Source of the DNA: Lepidurus packardi
Lineage: Eukaryota > Arthropoda > Branchiopoda > Notostraca > Triopsidae
Direction: 5' to 3'
Length of the DNA: 64,000 nt
Assembly: GCA_023053545.1 (NCBI GenBank)
Contig: JAKZAN010000006.1
Coordinates: 439,001-503,000 of the forward strand
A model generated the notes under the pieces. The model was not told where the DNA came from. It searched no databases and saw nothing but the letters and a program-made list of their open reading frames with translations. Shown in pieces: positions 34,706-45,952 of this stretch (within the stretch, counting starts at the first letter, position 1; each line of letters opens with the position of its first letter). A program made the position numbers and the translations under genes.

Positions 34706-37700
34706 ATGGACAGAAACCGTAGGAAAAGCACAAGAAATGGAAAGAAAACTTCCACTGTCTCGTCAAACAGAAATCCGTTAAAAAAGTAAAATGTTTAAAT
34801 TAAAACTTTAATTCTGTAACTAACCAAGTAATTTAAATTAATTTTTTTTTAAATTTGAATGAGTTTCTATTCGTAGTTATTCATAGGTTCTTATGATCTT
34901 GAGCTGAATTCCTAAAACTTAAGCCCCATTGGTATCGAAATCCAAATATTTCAAGCATTTAATCTCTAATTCTGTTTTTTTTCTCGTTTTTTTCAAGTTT
35001 AAATGGCCTAGAACTTGGTACTCTTTCGTCTCGTCCTTCAGAGATAGTTGAAACCATGGCAGGGGTAGATTTGATCGTTCTAGACGACGATGAAGACGAA
35101 GTACAGGTTGTAGAACATGTTAAACCGTTGGAAACGCTGGAACCTGCAGCGAAACGAGCCTCTTTGCCCCGCAAATGCAAATCCCAGACTACTTTGCCCT
35201 CGCAACCTGCCTCTGACAAGCCTGCCTCTCGAAAAAAAAACGAGTCTCTGGCGGAAACAGCAGTAGTACAATGCCTGAAGCATGCCAGAGTTACAGTATC
35301 TCGTCTTGAAGACGTTGATTTGCCCCCAAATAAACCAAATTTGGAGCCCATTCCCCAAGAGACGCGCGAGGAGGAACCCGAACCGCAGGAAGAAGAACCT
35401 GAACCGCAGGAAGAATCCGAACCGGAGGAAGAAGAACTCGAACCGCAGGAAGAAGAACCGGAACCGCAGGAAGAAGAACTTGAATCGCAGGAAGAAGAAT
35501 TAGAACCAGAGGAAGAAGAACTGGAACCGGTGGAAGAATTCGAACCTCAGGAAGAAGAATTCGAACCTCAGGAAGAAGAACCTGAACCGCAGGAAGAAGA
35601 ACTTGAATCGCAGGAAGAAGAATTAGAACCAGAGGAAGAAGAACTCGAACCGGAGGAAGAAGAACCTGAACCGCAGGAAGAAGATCTCGAACCGCAGGAA
35701 GAAGAACTTGAATCGCAGGAAGAAGAACTCGAACCGGAGGAAGAAGAACCTGAACCACAGGAAGAAGAAGTCGAACCGCAGGAAGAAGAATTGGAACCAC
35801 AGGAAGAAGAACCTGAACCGCAGGAAGAAGAACCCGAACCGCCCCCAAGGACCCGACAAATTCGAACTCGGAGGAAGAAACGAGCAGCGCATGTCTTGGA
35901 TTTGAATTTCATTCCTTTGTCGGAAAGTCCGGAAGTATTCGATGTTAGTAAGACTTCCGAGGAGGATTTTATTCCCTTAACGAGCTCATGTGTGGATAAT
36001 AATGGGAATAGTACTGCCTTGCATGAACGAGATAAACAAGAAGAAGAAGAAGGGGCTTCCTCGGTTTTGCTGGAAAAACGTAAACGAAAGAGGCTTAGTA
36101 GAAATAAGAAGAAATTGGCGGAGCAGTCGAGAAGCATTGATTTGAACACGATTCCCTTACCGGATGATCCTAGAAACACACCAGTTAAGAAACAGAGTCT
36201 TCGACAGCTAGTTAAAGCGCGGAGAAGATGTCATGCTATGAAGAAACGCGAGAGTGTGTTGGCAGCCAATAGGGGAATTCCTCTCATCGAAGAAATAGTC
36301 ATTGAGGATGACGATGAAGTAGTTGTCGTGCAGCCGTTGTCAACAAGCTCTCAATTCCAGGTAAAAAAAAAAGATAAAAAATGGGAAAGCAAATATGCCT
36401 CGCAATTTTGACATTTTTCACTTCGTTTTCTTAATTTTCTCTATTTTTTTTCATTTCTCTATTTTTTCTGAATATTTGTGTATTATTTTCTCCATTTTTG
36501 ACAATTACTCTATATTTTCTTGATAATTTTCTTATCAATTAACCGTGTTAGAAACTAAACGTAATTCTATGATGTAACTGTAGACGCCATCTACCGTCGA
36601 AGTTTGCAAAGCCCTTAGGCTACGATACTTGAACTACGTTTACGGGGGTTATTTATGGGTTCTGAAACTTGAAATTTTTTCTTAAAATCGGTCTGATAAT
36701 CCTCTACAGACTGCTTTCGATATAAAAATGGAAGAGTCTTTCTATTTTTATTTAAAAAAAATTCCTTTTAGAACTTCGCGTCGGGTATTCCGAGCGATAC
36801 ATTTTTTTCCCGTGCACCTACCAGAAGTGCTTCTATTATCGTGGATAAAGTAAATCATGTATATAACTTTTAGTACATTATTCAATATCTAATTTTATTT
36901 ATTTATATTTATTTATTTTTTTTATTTTTTTAAAATAGGAAAACGGACATGAAAATTCCGTCTTTGTGTTCACGGGTGCGAATCAAACCGCTGCAGTTGA
37001 TGTTACTCTCGACGAAGTTTCTATGGAAGAAGGCGAGATTTCAGAGCTAACGGACGAAGATGAGATTCAATTTATTGGCGCCAAAGCTGCTCCTCCTTCT
37101 TTTCCCCAACGGCTCCACCCAGTTGCTAATTGTGGCTCAGTGGCTCCACCCCAGTGGCCCAGTGGCTCCACCCAGTTGCTAAGCTCCCCCCAGGTCGTTA
37201 AGCGTAAGAAGGTCAAAAAGAAGAATATCAGAGCCAAGCGTTCACCTGAGAAGAGCAAGGCACAAGCCGACTTAAGACGGGAGAGAAGACGTCAAGAGGC
37301 CGAAATGTCTACCCAAACCACGCCCTCTTTAGGTCGCGTGCCGCCGTTGAACAGCAGAACGAGTCAAAATTGTTCCTCGCCAGTGGTTAATAGGGCTAAC
37401 CCAGCTACTGCTCCTAATACTAGCCAAGTAAAATTAATAAAAATAAATTTAATAAATTTCCAAATAGTAAAACTTAAAAAAATAAAATATAAAAAAAATA
37501 AATTCAAAACAATGGAAAGAAAGAAGAGTCTATTCTTGAATCTTAATTTTTTTTAGGGACGTAATGAGAATATTCGATGTACAACTAACAGTGGTACCTC
37601 TTCTAATTACAATCGAGTAAGTTTCGTTTAATGAATAATTTCGTTTAATATTTCTGTTTTCTTAAAAGAAAATTTGAGTATATTAAAATATACGCCCTTA

Positions 37701-39223
37701 TCGATTGACAATTTATTGCCATAAAAATCGATTGACAATTTATTGACATAAAAATATAAAAATGTCAATCAAAAAGTTATTTAAAACAATAACTCAGTTT
37801 CTTTTTTTAAATGACAATACAAATAGGCTTGGGATGAGCCACCTAGCGGCCCCAACTTGCCCTTCGTGCCAACAGTCCATCAAGTTCCCCGCCAATTTGA
37901 CTTCCGGGAAGATGGCTACAACCCGGCGTTGCACGGCCACTTGAAGAACGTTCCTATTCCTATGTTGTACAACCCTGAAGCCGCGTCCGTGCGACGTGTT
38001 GGTCTGCGACCGATCATTATTGATGGTTGTAATGTGGCTATGCAGTTAAGTTTGATTTATTTGATTGAAAATGGTTCAATTCTTATTCTCATGTTTCTGA
38101 TTACTTTGGTTCATAGCCATGGTAGAAACACAGTATTTTCCGTGCAGGGAATCCAGCTTTGTGTGGATTACTTTCTGAAACTGGGACACCGAGTTATTGC
38201 CTTTGTACCTGAGAATTGCTTTGGCAGAGAGCCGACTGATCCCAAGCTATTAGATAAGTTGGAACGACTGGGTTATGTCGTTAGAACCCCTGGAAGGATC
38301 ATTCGGGGGAAAAATGTCACATCCTATGATGATAAGTAAATTAAATCTTCCTTTTTCCCAAAAAAATTCATTTAGATTATTGATATTTTGTTTATATTTA
38401 TTGTTAGATTATTTTTTTTATATTTATTGTTAGATTATTTTTTTATTTTTTTTAAATGGCAATAAAAATAGATTTAGGATCAGCCACCTAGCGACCACAA
38501 TTAGCGGCAATTTTTTATTTACATTTATATTTATTTTTGTGCCCGTTAGATGGCACAGTTTTGACTAAAAACATAAACATCAACAACAACTTTATTTTTT
38601 TATTATTTATATTTGGAGAGTAAACTCCTTTTAGATTCTTGGAATTATTTAGTGTTAATTCTGTCCAGAATAGCTATTGTAACGTTAATAGTAGTTAGTT
38701 TTTCTTGCTTTAGTAATATTCTCACTGTACAAACAGAAATTCTGTAATTGTTGTTAATTAGCTCGTTTGCTCTTAGATGTTCAGAGTAATTTTTATGTGT
38801 TAAGCTTAGTAGGTTTCATAAATGAAAAGTAAGGAAAATCGTAAGTTTCCAAGAGTTTTTTTTAAAGAAAATGGCTAATATTGGGCTTTGTTAAGGTATA
38901 TTGTGAGCTACGCGACGGAAGTGGGAGGAGTTATTGTCTCTAGAGACAAGTACCGGGATCTGCTTCATGAACGTTTGAGTTGGAGGTCAACTATTGAAGA
39001 AAGGTAATGTAAAAGACTCGCTTCTATTATTGCTTCCGTTTTTTAGATACCCAGTTTTTAAAGAATTTTCGAGTGATGTAATCTATTTTTTAGTATCCAT
39101 TTATTTATTCTATTAATGGTTGGTAGATTGCTGCAGCCAACTTTTGTGGATAATATGGTTATGTTCCCAGACGATCCGCTGGGTCGATGGGGTCCTCGAC
39201 TTCCTGATTTTTTGTCTTTCTAA
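34706..39223 (+). CDS. NYN-domain (N4BP1/KHNYN/ZC3H12-like) endoribonuclease with a long acidic repeat
   Basis: Coding exons: 34706-34785, 34998-36360, 36772-36849, 36939-37427, 37557-37616, 37827-38044, 38117-38335, 38896-39003 and 39127-39223. Phases agree and the total is 2712 nt (903 aa plus TAA). The N-terminus is basic. Residues about 151-308 are some 22 copies of a seven-residue E-E-E-x-E-P-Q repeat. Two acidic-flanked hydrophobic motifs ([10 protein letters not shown] near 52, [12 protein letters not shown] near 461) resemble SUMO-interacting motifs. The C-terminus (about 753-900) is a NYN/PIN-like RNase domain: IDGCNVAM then [44 protein letters not shown] and [11 protein letters not shown]. 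The acidic metal-binding residues are present; the usual IDGSN is IDGCN. The protein ends just after the domain, with no CCCH zinc finger, so it is closer to N4BP1 than to Regnase-1. From family knowledge these cleave RNA; the substrate is unknown. The exon-6 donor (CA then GTTAAG) is non-consensus after GT but restores the conserved HHG. Confidence 0.88.
35370..35842 (+). repeat. In-frame 21-bp coding repeat (Glu/Pro/Gln)
   Basis: About 22 units based on GAACCTGAACCGCAGGAAGA encode E-P-E-P-Q-E-E and variants (ELESQ, ELEPE, EFEPQ). Higher-order blocks (PEPQ, LESQ, LEPE in order) recur about three times, which indicates unequal exchange. The reading frame is preserved throughout. Confidence 0.95.
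38449..38501 (+). repeat. Partial duplicate of an exon boundary of the NYN gene
   Basis: This intronic segment matches 37802-37856, the acceptor and first codons of the exon that begins the NYN domain. Shared words are TTTTAAATG, AAATAG, TTRGGAT and AGCCACCTAGCG. It lies in the intron 38336-38895. Confidence 0.75.
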
Positions 39224-39730
39224 GTTGCGTCTGTTATGTGAAGGGAGAATGTTTGGAATCATTGCAAACAGGTCCAGCAATTTATTCCGAGCTTTTCTTT
39301 TTGTTGGTTCAAGTTCACCCTTGTGAGGCCTTCCAAAGCGAAAAGTTCGTTGAAAACAGCAAAAGTCCCTTTTCTCTTGTTCTTTATTGTTGTTGACAAG
39401 TCATTCCTTGCCAGAATAGCATGTCGTTCTAGTTCATTTCATAATAATAGTAATCGAGACCAGGCTTTAAAAACAGTTGGTTTTCTCCGCGGTTTAATAA
39501 AGATGTATTTTTTTCACCCAAGGAAAATTATGAGTAAGCACGCTATTCAAAGTAGACGAAAATATTCAAGTTTTGTAACCTTCAGAAGGTCACGTCAAGT
39601 CGTGGCATCTAGCGGAAGCGATCCTAATTAATGACAATAACACCAGGTTAACCATGGGAATTTTCTATATTAATGACATAAGACAACAGTTTTACAAAGG
39701 AATCTCGGGTTAGTCTAGAAATTCGGGAAG
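39224..39730. other. Convergent 3' region between the NYN gene and HOGA1
   Basis: About 0.5 kb lies between the two stop codons. A plus-strand AATAAA occurs near 39495 and a minus-strand AATAAA near 39380. If both are used, the two 3' UTRs overlap. The 102-codon frame here is probably UTR. Confidence 0.5.
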
Positions 39731-41730
39731 TTAGGAAAGGAATCCACTATTTAAGAAAATATTGCGAAGATCTTGAGTTTCGTCTTTGGTCAACTTGAGC
39801 AATGGCCGCCGAGTTGGGCCGCCATAGAATCCCATCCAATCCAACACTGTTTTAACTCCAGCAACGCCGTATTTCTGGGTTACCTTTAGACAACAAAGTT
39901 CCAAACTTTAAAGCAATAAAGACTTTTAACTAAACCTTAAGAGTTCCAAACAGAAACGTTAAAAATTTTGACAATTTTTAAAGCGATTCAACTGCCACCG
40001 TTTAGTAACACGCGTGAACCTGAACCGCAACCCGCGCGGTTTGGGTACTTTGTTTGTGTCAAACTAGCAGACGGATGAGTACTTACAGCGGAGTTCGGTC
40101 CCAAAAGACTTTGTTGCAAAGTAAACGCATCGTCCATTCGCTTTTCTTGACACAAGTCGTGTAATTTCACAGTTTGTGTCCCCAAGACGTTGGCTAAAGC
40201 ACAGATTCCGCCCACACAGCCTACAAGTTAACAAAGCGATACATTAGTTCAATAGTTTTTATTTATTTTTTAGTAATATTTATGGTAGTTTTGTTCTAGA
40301 ACTCGTTTCACCGCTTAAGTAGGCCGGGAGAAGGTAACTTGCTGAGCCGGCGAGCATTTGAAAGTCTTCGGTTTTTGTCTCGCGAAATATATGCGCCATT
40401 TTGGTGACCTGTTGCGTTTAAAACGCAGGTAAACACTTAAAATTAAAAAAAAAAAAAATAAAGAAAAGAAGATCAAATAACTTACGTCGCCGCTGCTTTC
40501 TTTCATCCCGATAATGTTTGGATGCTTAGAAAGGACTTGGATGGCACGAAGCGATAAATCAAGGCCAGTGAATTTTTGAACCGAGTAAAGGATGAGCGGA
40601 ATAGGACTCCTGTCAGCTACTTCGGTGTAGTAATTGATCAAAGCCAAGTCCTATTTTTAGTCCCACCCAAATAAAAACAACAAAAAATTAAGAGCTCGAA
40701 CACTTAGCAAATTTGAATTCCTTAAGGTTACTAAGCGTACAGAAGTGTTATCTAAGAAATAAGTAGTAGTTACCGTACTAAGAAGTATTACAGTACCAGA
40801 ATTTTTATTCTTAAACACAGTAAAGAAATAACGAGTTAGCGTTAATTTGAGTGGTTAATAAAGATTCTACGAGTTGTAATGAATTTTTAAACGCATTTAG
40901 AAGGTTTAGCTGAGCGAACCCGCACAACTTGCGGTTCGGCTTTGACGGCCCGCGGATCGGCGGTGTGTTCAGTGCCCGCTAGGCTAGCTCTTTTAGGCTC
41001 TAGTAAATTAACTGTAGATAGTAAATAGACACTGAAGAACTATGTCTAGTAAATGAATACGAACTAATAAGAACTAAAGTAAGATCATCTTAACACTGAA
41101 TGATAAGGATTCAAACGAAAAGCGTTCTAGTAAACTCTTACGTTCATATGACTCTTAAAATAATGCGGCGTGATAACCAAGGCGGCGTTAGCTCCTGCGT
41201 TAGCCATTTGTTCGCATAAGGGGATGGTTGCCATGGTAGCTAGTAAGAAAATATGTCAACAAGTTCAAGGTACACAATGTTTTTCTTCTTGAGGCATATC
41301 TTACATTCGCAACCGCAGCCGGCAATAATTAATTTGTTGGATGTGACAGCTCCTTTGACTGTCTTTACTACTTCCACTCGTTCAGCTGGCGTTAGGAAGG
41401 GAAATTCACCATTAGAACCTTGGACTACGTAACCTATGACGTAAACAAAATGTCATAAGCAGAGGAAATGATTATCAAAGGGTTTTTGGTTTAAAAGCGA
41501 AACTTTTTAAAACAAATTGTTGTGTAATTATATTTACCTGCAAAAGGGACACTTTCCCATTTGGAGATATTCTCCTGCAATTTGTCCATTGCTATTGATT
41601 CATCTTCCCGGAAAGGGGTTGGAATTGGCGGAAATATGCCATTGAGCGAGATGGAAAACTTTCTAAGACTTACAATTTTGAGTTGCGTAGGTTTCTTAAG
41701 GAATGCAGTGGATAGGCTCTTGAACAGCAT
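39731..41730 (-). CDS. hoga1: 4-hydroxy-2-oxoglutarate aldolase, mitochondrial
   Basis: Coding exons on the minus strand: 41538-41730, 41305-41433, 41142-41239, 40486-40650, 40312-40408, 40087-40220 and 39731-39883. Phases agree; 969 nt (322 aa plus TAA), the usual length. HOGA1 splits 4-hydroxy-2-oxoglutarate into pyruvate and glyoxylate in mitochondrial hydroxyproline breakdown. The first 35 residues are basic with no acidic residue ([10 protein letters not shown]..), as in a targeting peptide. Class I aldolase/DapA barrel motifs: [34 protein letters not shown] (Tyr about 162), [11 protein letters not shown] (Schiff-base Lys about 190), [22 protein letters not shown] and [18 protein letters not shown] favours HOGA over N-acetylneuraminate lyase. 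The usual YSVPANTG is YSVQKFTG here. No in-frame ATG lies upstream of the chosen start in the open frame. Confidence 0.95.
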
Positions 41731-42229
41731 CTTAAGAGACCAAATTGACTTGTTAAAGGGATCTTCAAAGTTTGGGGAATGTTTTGTGGAAAGCAAGGAA
41801 GGCAGAGTGAATGATAAACACACGAGAGTTATTTAGAGACACGTATGGTTATAGTTTACTTGTCTTATCTTGAGAAGGAAAGATGTCTGACCACGTGCAG
41901 AGCGATTAGACTCCCCAGGTTAAAGTTCAAGCATGTATTTATTTATATTTTTAAACCAGCCTCTAGTGCCACCTCCAAGCTCGTCCACTCACGCCATCTA
42001 GGGGATCGACTGTAAGCTAAGTACTAGGTTCACTAGTTGCGGTGGAGTTATGGATACGTTAATTACATGATGCGTCTAGTTTATATTATTGGAACGATGA
42101 GATTTGTGTCATATCTTTGGGCTTAGTCATCCACGAGTTGTAGGCACGCAATTCAACTTTGTCGTACGTCACGGACGCTTACGGCTCTTGGTTGCCATGG
42201 TTATTGTTTACAGACCATTCGCAGACAAC
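41731..42229. other. Upstream region of HOGA1
   Basis: The 5' UTR and promoter of HOGA1 are expected here, but no TATA box is obvious. Two CTCF-like words occur near 41963-41974 and 41992-42004. Confidence 0.4.
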
Positions 42230-42440
42230 TGGGAAAAATGGACCTTAGTAACACTCAACTGCAATAAGGGCGATTTTGCTATGTTTAGCCGGGAGAAAGT
42301 AAACCTAAGCAGCGTACAATTGCAATAAGGGCGACTTTGCTATGTTTAACCGGGAGAAAGTAAACCTAAGCAGCGTACAATTGCAATAAGGGTGAAACTC
42401 GTATGCTTTAACACGAGAATTTGATCTTAGTGTACTGCTT
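42230..42440 (-). repeat. Three-module dispersed repeat, minus orientation, with a 58-60 bp internal duplication
   Basis: GCAATAAGGGCGATTTTGCT, GGACCTTAGT and CGTATGCTTTAACACGAGAA are in family order. A block containing TTTGCTATGTTTA and AACCTAAGCAGCGTACAATT is repeated directly. Confidence 0.85.
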
Positions 42441-44162
42441 ATTGATCTTGACCCCTGCTTACACAACCTTGGCTTATATCATCTTGAAAACGATGCTACT
42501 TCTGCATTATGCCTCATCTAGCATACTTTAATTATCTTCTTATAGAAAAGGGAGCCGATGTAGAGAAAAATAGCTGTGGGTGGAAGTGGCTCTATATTGG
42601 ATCGTAACGATGTTCCATTGTGTTTTTTGTACGCTAATTGAATTAGCCAGCAGGAAATTGCAGGAAAAAGTTCTCGGGAAAAGATCTGTAATGATCTTTG
42701 GATAACAGCAAGGGTAGATACGTGCTGAAATTAGCTACCTATTGAATGCTAGAAAAACTTTCCGGGAGCTTGCAATGTTCTCTAATTGTTGCATTGTGTG
42801 TGCTGTTAGGAGCTTGTAGCAGATTAGCAGGTACAGAAATTTCTGCAAATTCATCCATGTATTTAGGAAAGTTTCTTCAAATTATCAGAGAAGTTCTTTT
42901 ATGATGTAACCTAAGTGGAAAACTTTGATCTCGAGGGAGAGCGAGCGCGGAATTTTCCCAATTTCTGGCTTGGAATCTAAATTGCTGAATTTCTAAATGG
43001 AAAGGACGTGACGCGCTTCTGAGAAAGTGGTTTAGGGATATCTGGTAGCACTTCGGATAACTTACCAGGAATCATACAATCTTTACACGATTTTTCCTAA
43101 ACGAAAGTTTGGGCTATGTGGGTCTATTGTAGCGCCGCCTAACGGGTGAAAGCGGCTAAATTGCTGTCCTAAATTGACATGAACTTCCGTAAAAGGATTG
43201 AAGGATTCATCGTCTGTAACCTGGGTGACATTCACCGTAAAGCAATTTGTCCTCTTTGTAAGTGATAAATTGCAAACCAGACCAGAGCATTATGGCATTA
43301 TTGTTGCCGCATTCTTCAGTTTTTGTGTTTTGTATTGTATTCTTGTATTGCACTTTGATCGAAAAGCGTTTTTCAACCAGAAAGATCCCCAAGAAAATTG
43401 GAAGTCATAAACATAGCGGATCTATTACTATCCATTTTCACCATAGTATATTACTCATCGATCGCAGCGATAAGTTTTTTTGGTTCTTTGTCATTCTAGA
43501 GGCAACCATTTTAACTAACGAATTGAGCGTCTTTCTGAAAAAACTTGGGCAGGGCATTTTTTGCACAGTTAGTTTGCAAAGCTGCGGATTTATTTACCGG
43601 AAATCATCAAGTCAAGCACAATCATTTACAGCATATGACTATGTAGAACATTACTGTCAGTGAAATTTGCGGAATTATGAATACACGTGTACTCATTTCT
43701 CTCCCCTCCGTCCCAGGCGTGTCAGTAGTAAGTGGTAAGGGAGACGCCAAACGTATGACCTGTAAAGGGCTGAAGTGTCCATAGTAATTGATAATGTAAT
43801 ATTGCAGAACTGAAATTCTCGGAAATGAACACTATCCGACCCGGTTCTCCGTCCTTAATAATGCGTACCCTCCGTCCTGTCCATCCCTAATAATGCGTGA
43901 AATGGAAACAATGTTCGTGTCCAAGTTGTGAGTCTGCTGCGAAAGTTTATGAAAGCAACTTGACGGGACCATAAATACCGTATGGAAATATCTCTGGTTT
44001 TAGGAGAAGAACCCAGGGAGACCAAAAAGAGAAGACAGTTAAAATAGAGGATGTAAATACGTGAGATATCTGAGAAGAACACGCGATAGAGCATCAAACT
44101 GAAGCAGATGGAAGAGGTTTTGTGTCCCCTTGAGAGCAAAGCACGGGCAGGGTCGTTGTGCG
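42441..44162. other. Gene-free stretch downstream of the NPF receptor
   Basis: This probably includes the 3' UTR of the receptor gene. A 133-codon plus-strand frame at 43262-43663 has no family I know. Nothing else is supported. Confidence 0.4.
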
Positions 44163-45506
44163 TCATGGGCTACACTCGATCTGGGTTTCCGTAGTGGGTA
44201 TCGGTTGGGTACTCGTGGAGGGCATGCCGTCACAAATTCTACAGTCTCCAATGTCAGGATGCTCATCATCATCGGACGCTTTTGTATATACCACCACTGG
44301 TTGCCTACTTGTGATACCCTCGACTTTTCGATTCTGCTTCTTCGGCAGTCGCTTACCTTGGTCAATACTATAGAGGCAGGAAGGGCCGTTACCGTCTTGT
44401 GCACAAATCGAGGTCGTTATTCCTTTCCCGATCTCCCGAAATTCCTTCCGGAAGTTCTCGTTGAGCCACCCATACAACATGGGATTCGAACAGGCAGAGC
44501 TCATGCTAATCATGTGGCATATAGCGTAGGTAACCAACATGCTCTGCGTATCGTCCCCAAATGGGTTCACATGGAAGTCCAACATGAGGTTATAGGTATT
44601 CAAGGGCATCCAGCTAATCCCGAAGATCAACGCAATACAGACCAATAAAGTGTTTGTCTTTTTGACGCGTTGGTCTTCGCTTTCCTTTCTGCTGCTGCTC
44701 TTGGACATGTTGGATAGCGCCACCATGCGAAAACGGAGTTTGCGACAGATCCTCGCGTAAGCAATGCTAACGGTGATGATGGGCAGTGCGTATTGAAAGA
44801 GGACACTGAAGAAGGAATAGAAAGCGCGGCCGTGATCGAAGGGCCATTCTTCGACACAGTAGTCCAGCGCGTGGATGTCCAAACCTGGAAGGGAGATCGG
44901 GTAATGTTTCAAGGTCCGCCAGAGGAAGATAGGTGTGGCTAATAGGAAACTAGTGAGCCAGATGAAAAATAAGGTCAAAAAGGCACCCGCCCGCTGGAGG
45001 CTGCCCTTGGTTGGGTAGACAATGATCTGGTATCGGTCTAACGCGATGGCGGTGATGGTGACGGTGGACACGAAGACCGAGGTGGCTTGTAAGGATCCGC
45101 CGAGCTTACATAACCAGGCGTGGTTGCCTAGCGGCCAGTATCGTGTCAGGATTTCCATCAATGTCAAGGGCATCGTGACGAGGCAGAGCAACAGATCCGA
45201 GATGGCCAGGTTGATGATGAACACATTGCGCGTGGTGCGCATGGAAGCCTTGCGCACTACGGCACACACCACCAGCGAGTTGCCTAGAGCCCCCAGCATG
45301 ACCAACATGCTGTAGGCGCAGATGAGGCCATAGAAGGCAGGGTCGCTTACCCGACGGTTGTAGGCGAACCGCTCTATCAAACTGTAGTCAAAGTTCCGCG
45401 TCGCGTTGATCACCCAGGAGATGTTCTGCAGAAATAGGGTAATGTTTTCTTTGCTAAACGCACTGTCCAGTTCGGAAAAGTCCACGCCTAAGTTCTCCAT
45501 CATCAT
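44163..45506 (-). CDS. NPFR: Neuropeptide F / NPY-family G protein-coupled receptor
   Basis: The coding region is intronless: 447 aa from ATGATGATG at 45506 to TGA at 44163-44165. An in-frame stop (TAA) lies directly before the ATG, fixing the start. This is a rhodopsin-class receptor. The outside N-terminus has three N-glycosylation sites (Asn 21, 28, 34). TM1 has GNSLVV, TM2 has NLAISDLLLC, TM3 follows Cys133 and ends DRYQIIVYP, TM4 has WLTSFLLATP, ECL2 carries Cys217, TM5 has ALPIITVSIAYARIC, TM6 has GISWMPLNTYN and TM7 has NPMLYGW. These are NPY/NPF receptor hallmarks. From family knowledge the ligand should be a long NPF peptide controlling feeding and metabolism, usually through Gi. A donor-like GTAAGT at 45695-45700 and a pyrimidine-rich tract near 45600-45650 (minus strand) suggest a 5' UTR intron. 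NPY-like receptors of other classes are less likely. Confidence 0.95.
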   Translation of the reverse strand: MMMENLGVDFSELDSAFSKENITLFLQNISWVINATRNFDYSLIERFAYNRRVSDPAFYGLICAYSMLVMLGALGNSLVVCAVVRKASMRTTRNVFIINLAISDLLLCLVTMPLTLMEILTRYWPLGNHAWLCKLGGSLQATSVFVSTVTITAIALDRYQIIVYPTKGSLQRAGAFLTLFFIWLTSFLLATPIFLWRTLKHYPISLPGLDIHALDYCVEEWPFDHGRAFYSFFSVLFQYALPIITVSIAYARICRKLRFRMVALSNMSKSSSRKESEDQRVKKTNTLLVCIALIFGISWMPLNTYNLMLDFHVNPFGDDTQSMLVTYAICHMISMSSACSNPMLYGWLNENFRKEFREIGKGITTSICAQDGNGPSCLYSIDQGKRLPKKQNRKVEGITSRQPVVVYTKASDDDEHPDIGDCRICDGMPSTSTQPIPTTETQIECSP

Positions 45507-45952
45507 TTACCCTTGCTTCATGAACTTTGTGATCAGCCAAATCAATGATGATGAACGATGACTACGATCCAAACCTGATTGTCACTTCACGGCAGTGAAC
45601 CGCAACGAAGCGGGGTGGACAGGAAGGTGAAAAGAAAAGACAGCTATTAGGTTTACTAGGATCTCACAGCATAGTATGATTCGTGCTACTGTGTACTTAC
45701 AAGATGTGTCGTCAAGGCGGCTTTTGACGTTGATAGAGACGTTGATGATTGGGATGGCCACATGACGGAAATGAGCTTGTTGGAACCCAGAAGTGACACA
45801 ACAAGAGGTCTCTTGGATCTACGGGAGGGAAAAGATGCTACTTTCGTTAGTCGTAAGTAGAGCTAACAGATGCTTTTGGTCTACAGCCTAGAATTGGAGG
45901 ATTACAACCAACGGGTTGCTTGGGTAGGATAAGAGATCATTAGGAAACTGTC
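45507..45952. other. 5' region of the NPF receptor gene
   Basis: Leader sequence and a possible 5' UTR intron (donor-like GTAAGT at 45700-45695 on the minus strand). No other gene. Confidence 0.4.

Noticed and set aside
35291-36179. 185-203 codon minus-strand frames rich in Ser/Gly/Cys or Leu/Pro/Val
   Set aside because: They are antisense shadows of the Glu-Pro-Gln coding repeat in the NYN gene.
43262-43663. 133-codon plus-strand frame downstream of the NPF receptor
   Set aside because: No recognisable family, AT-rich codon usage and no supporting splice or promoter signal.
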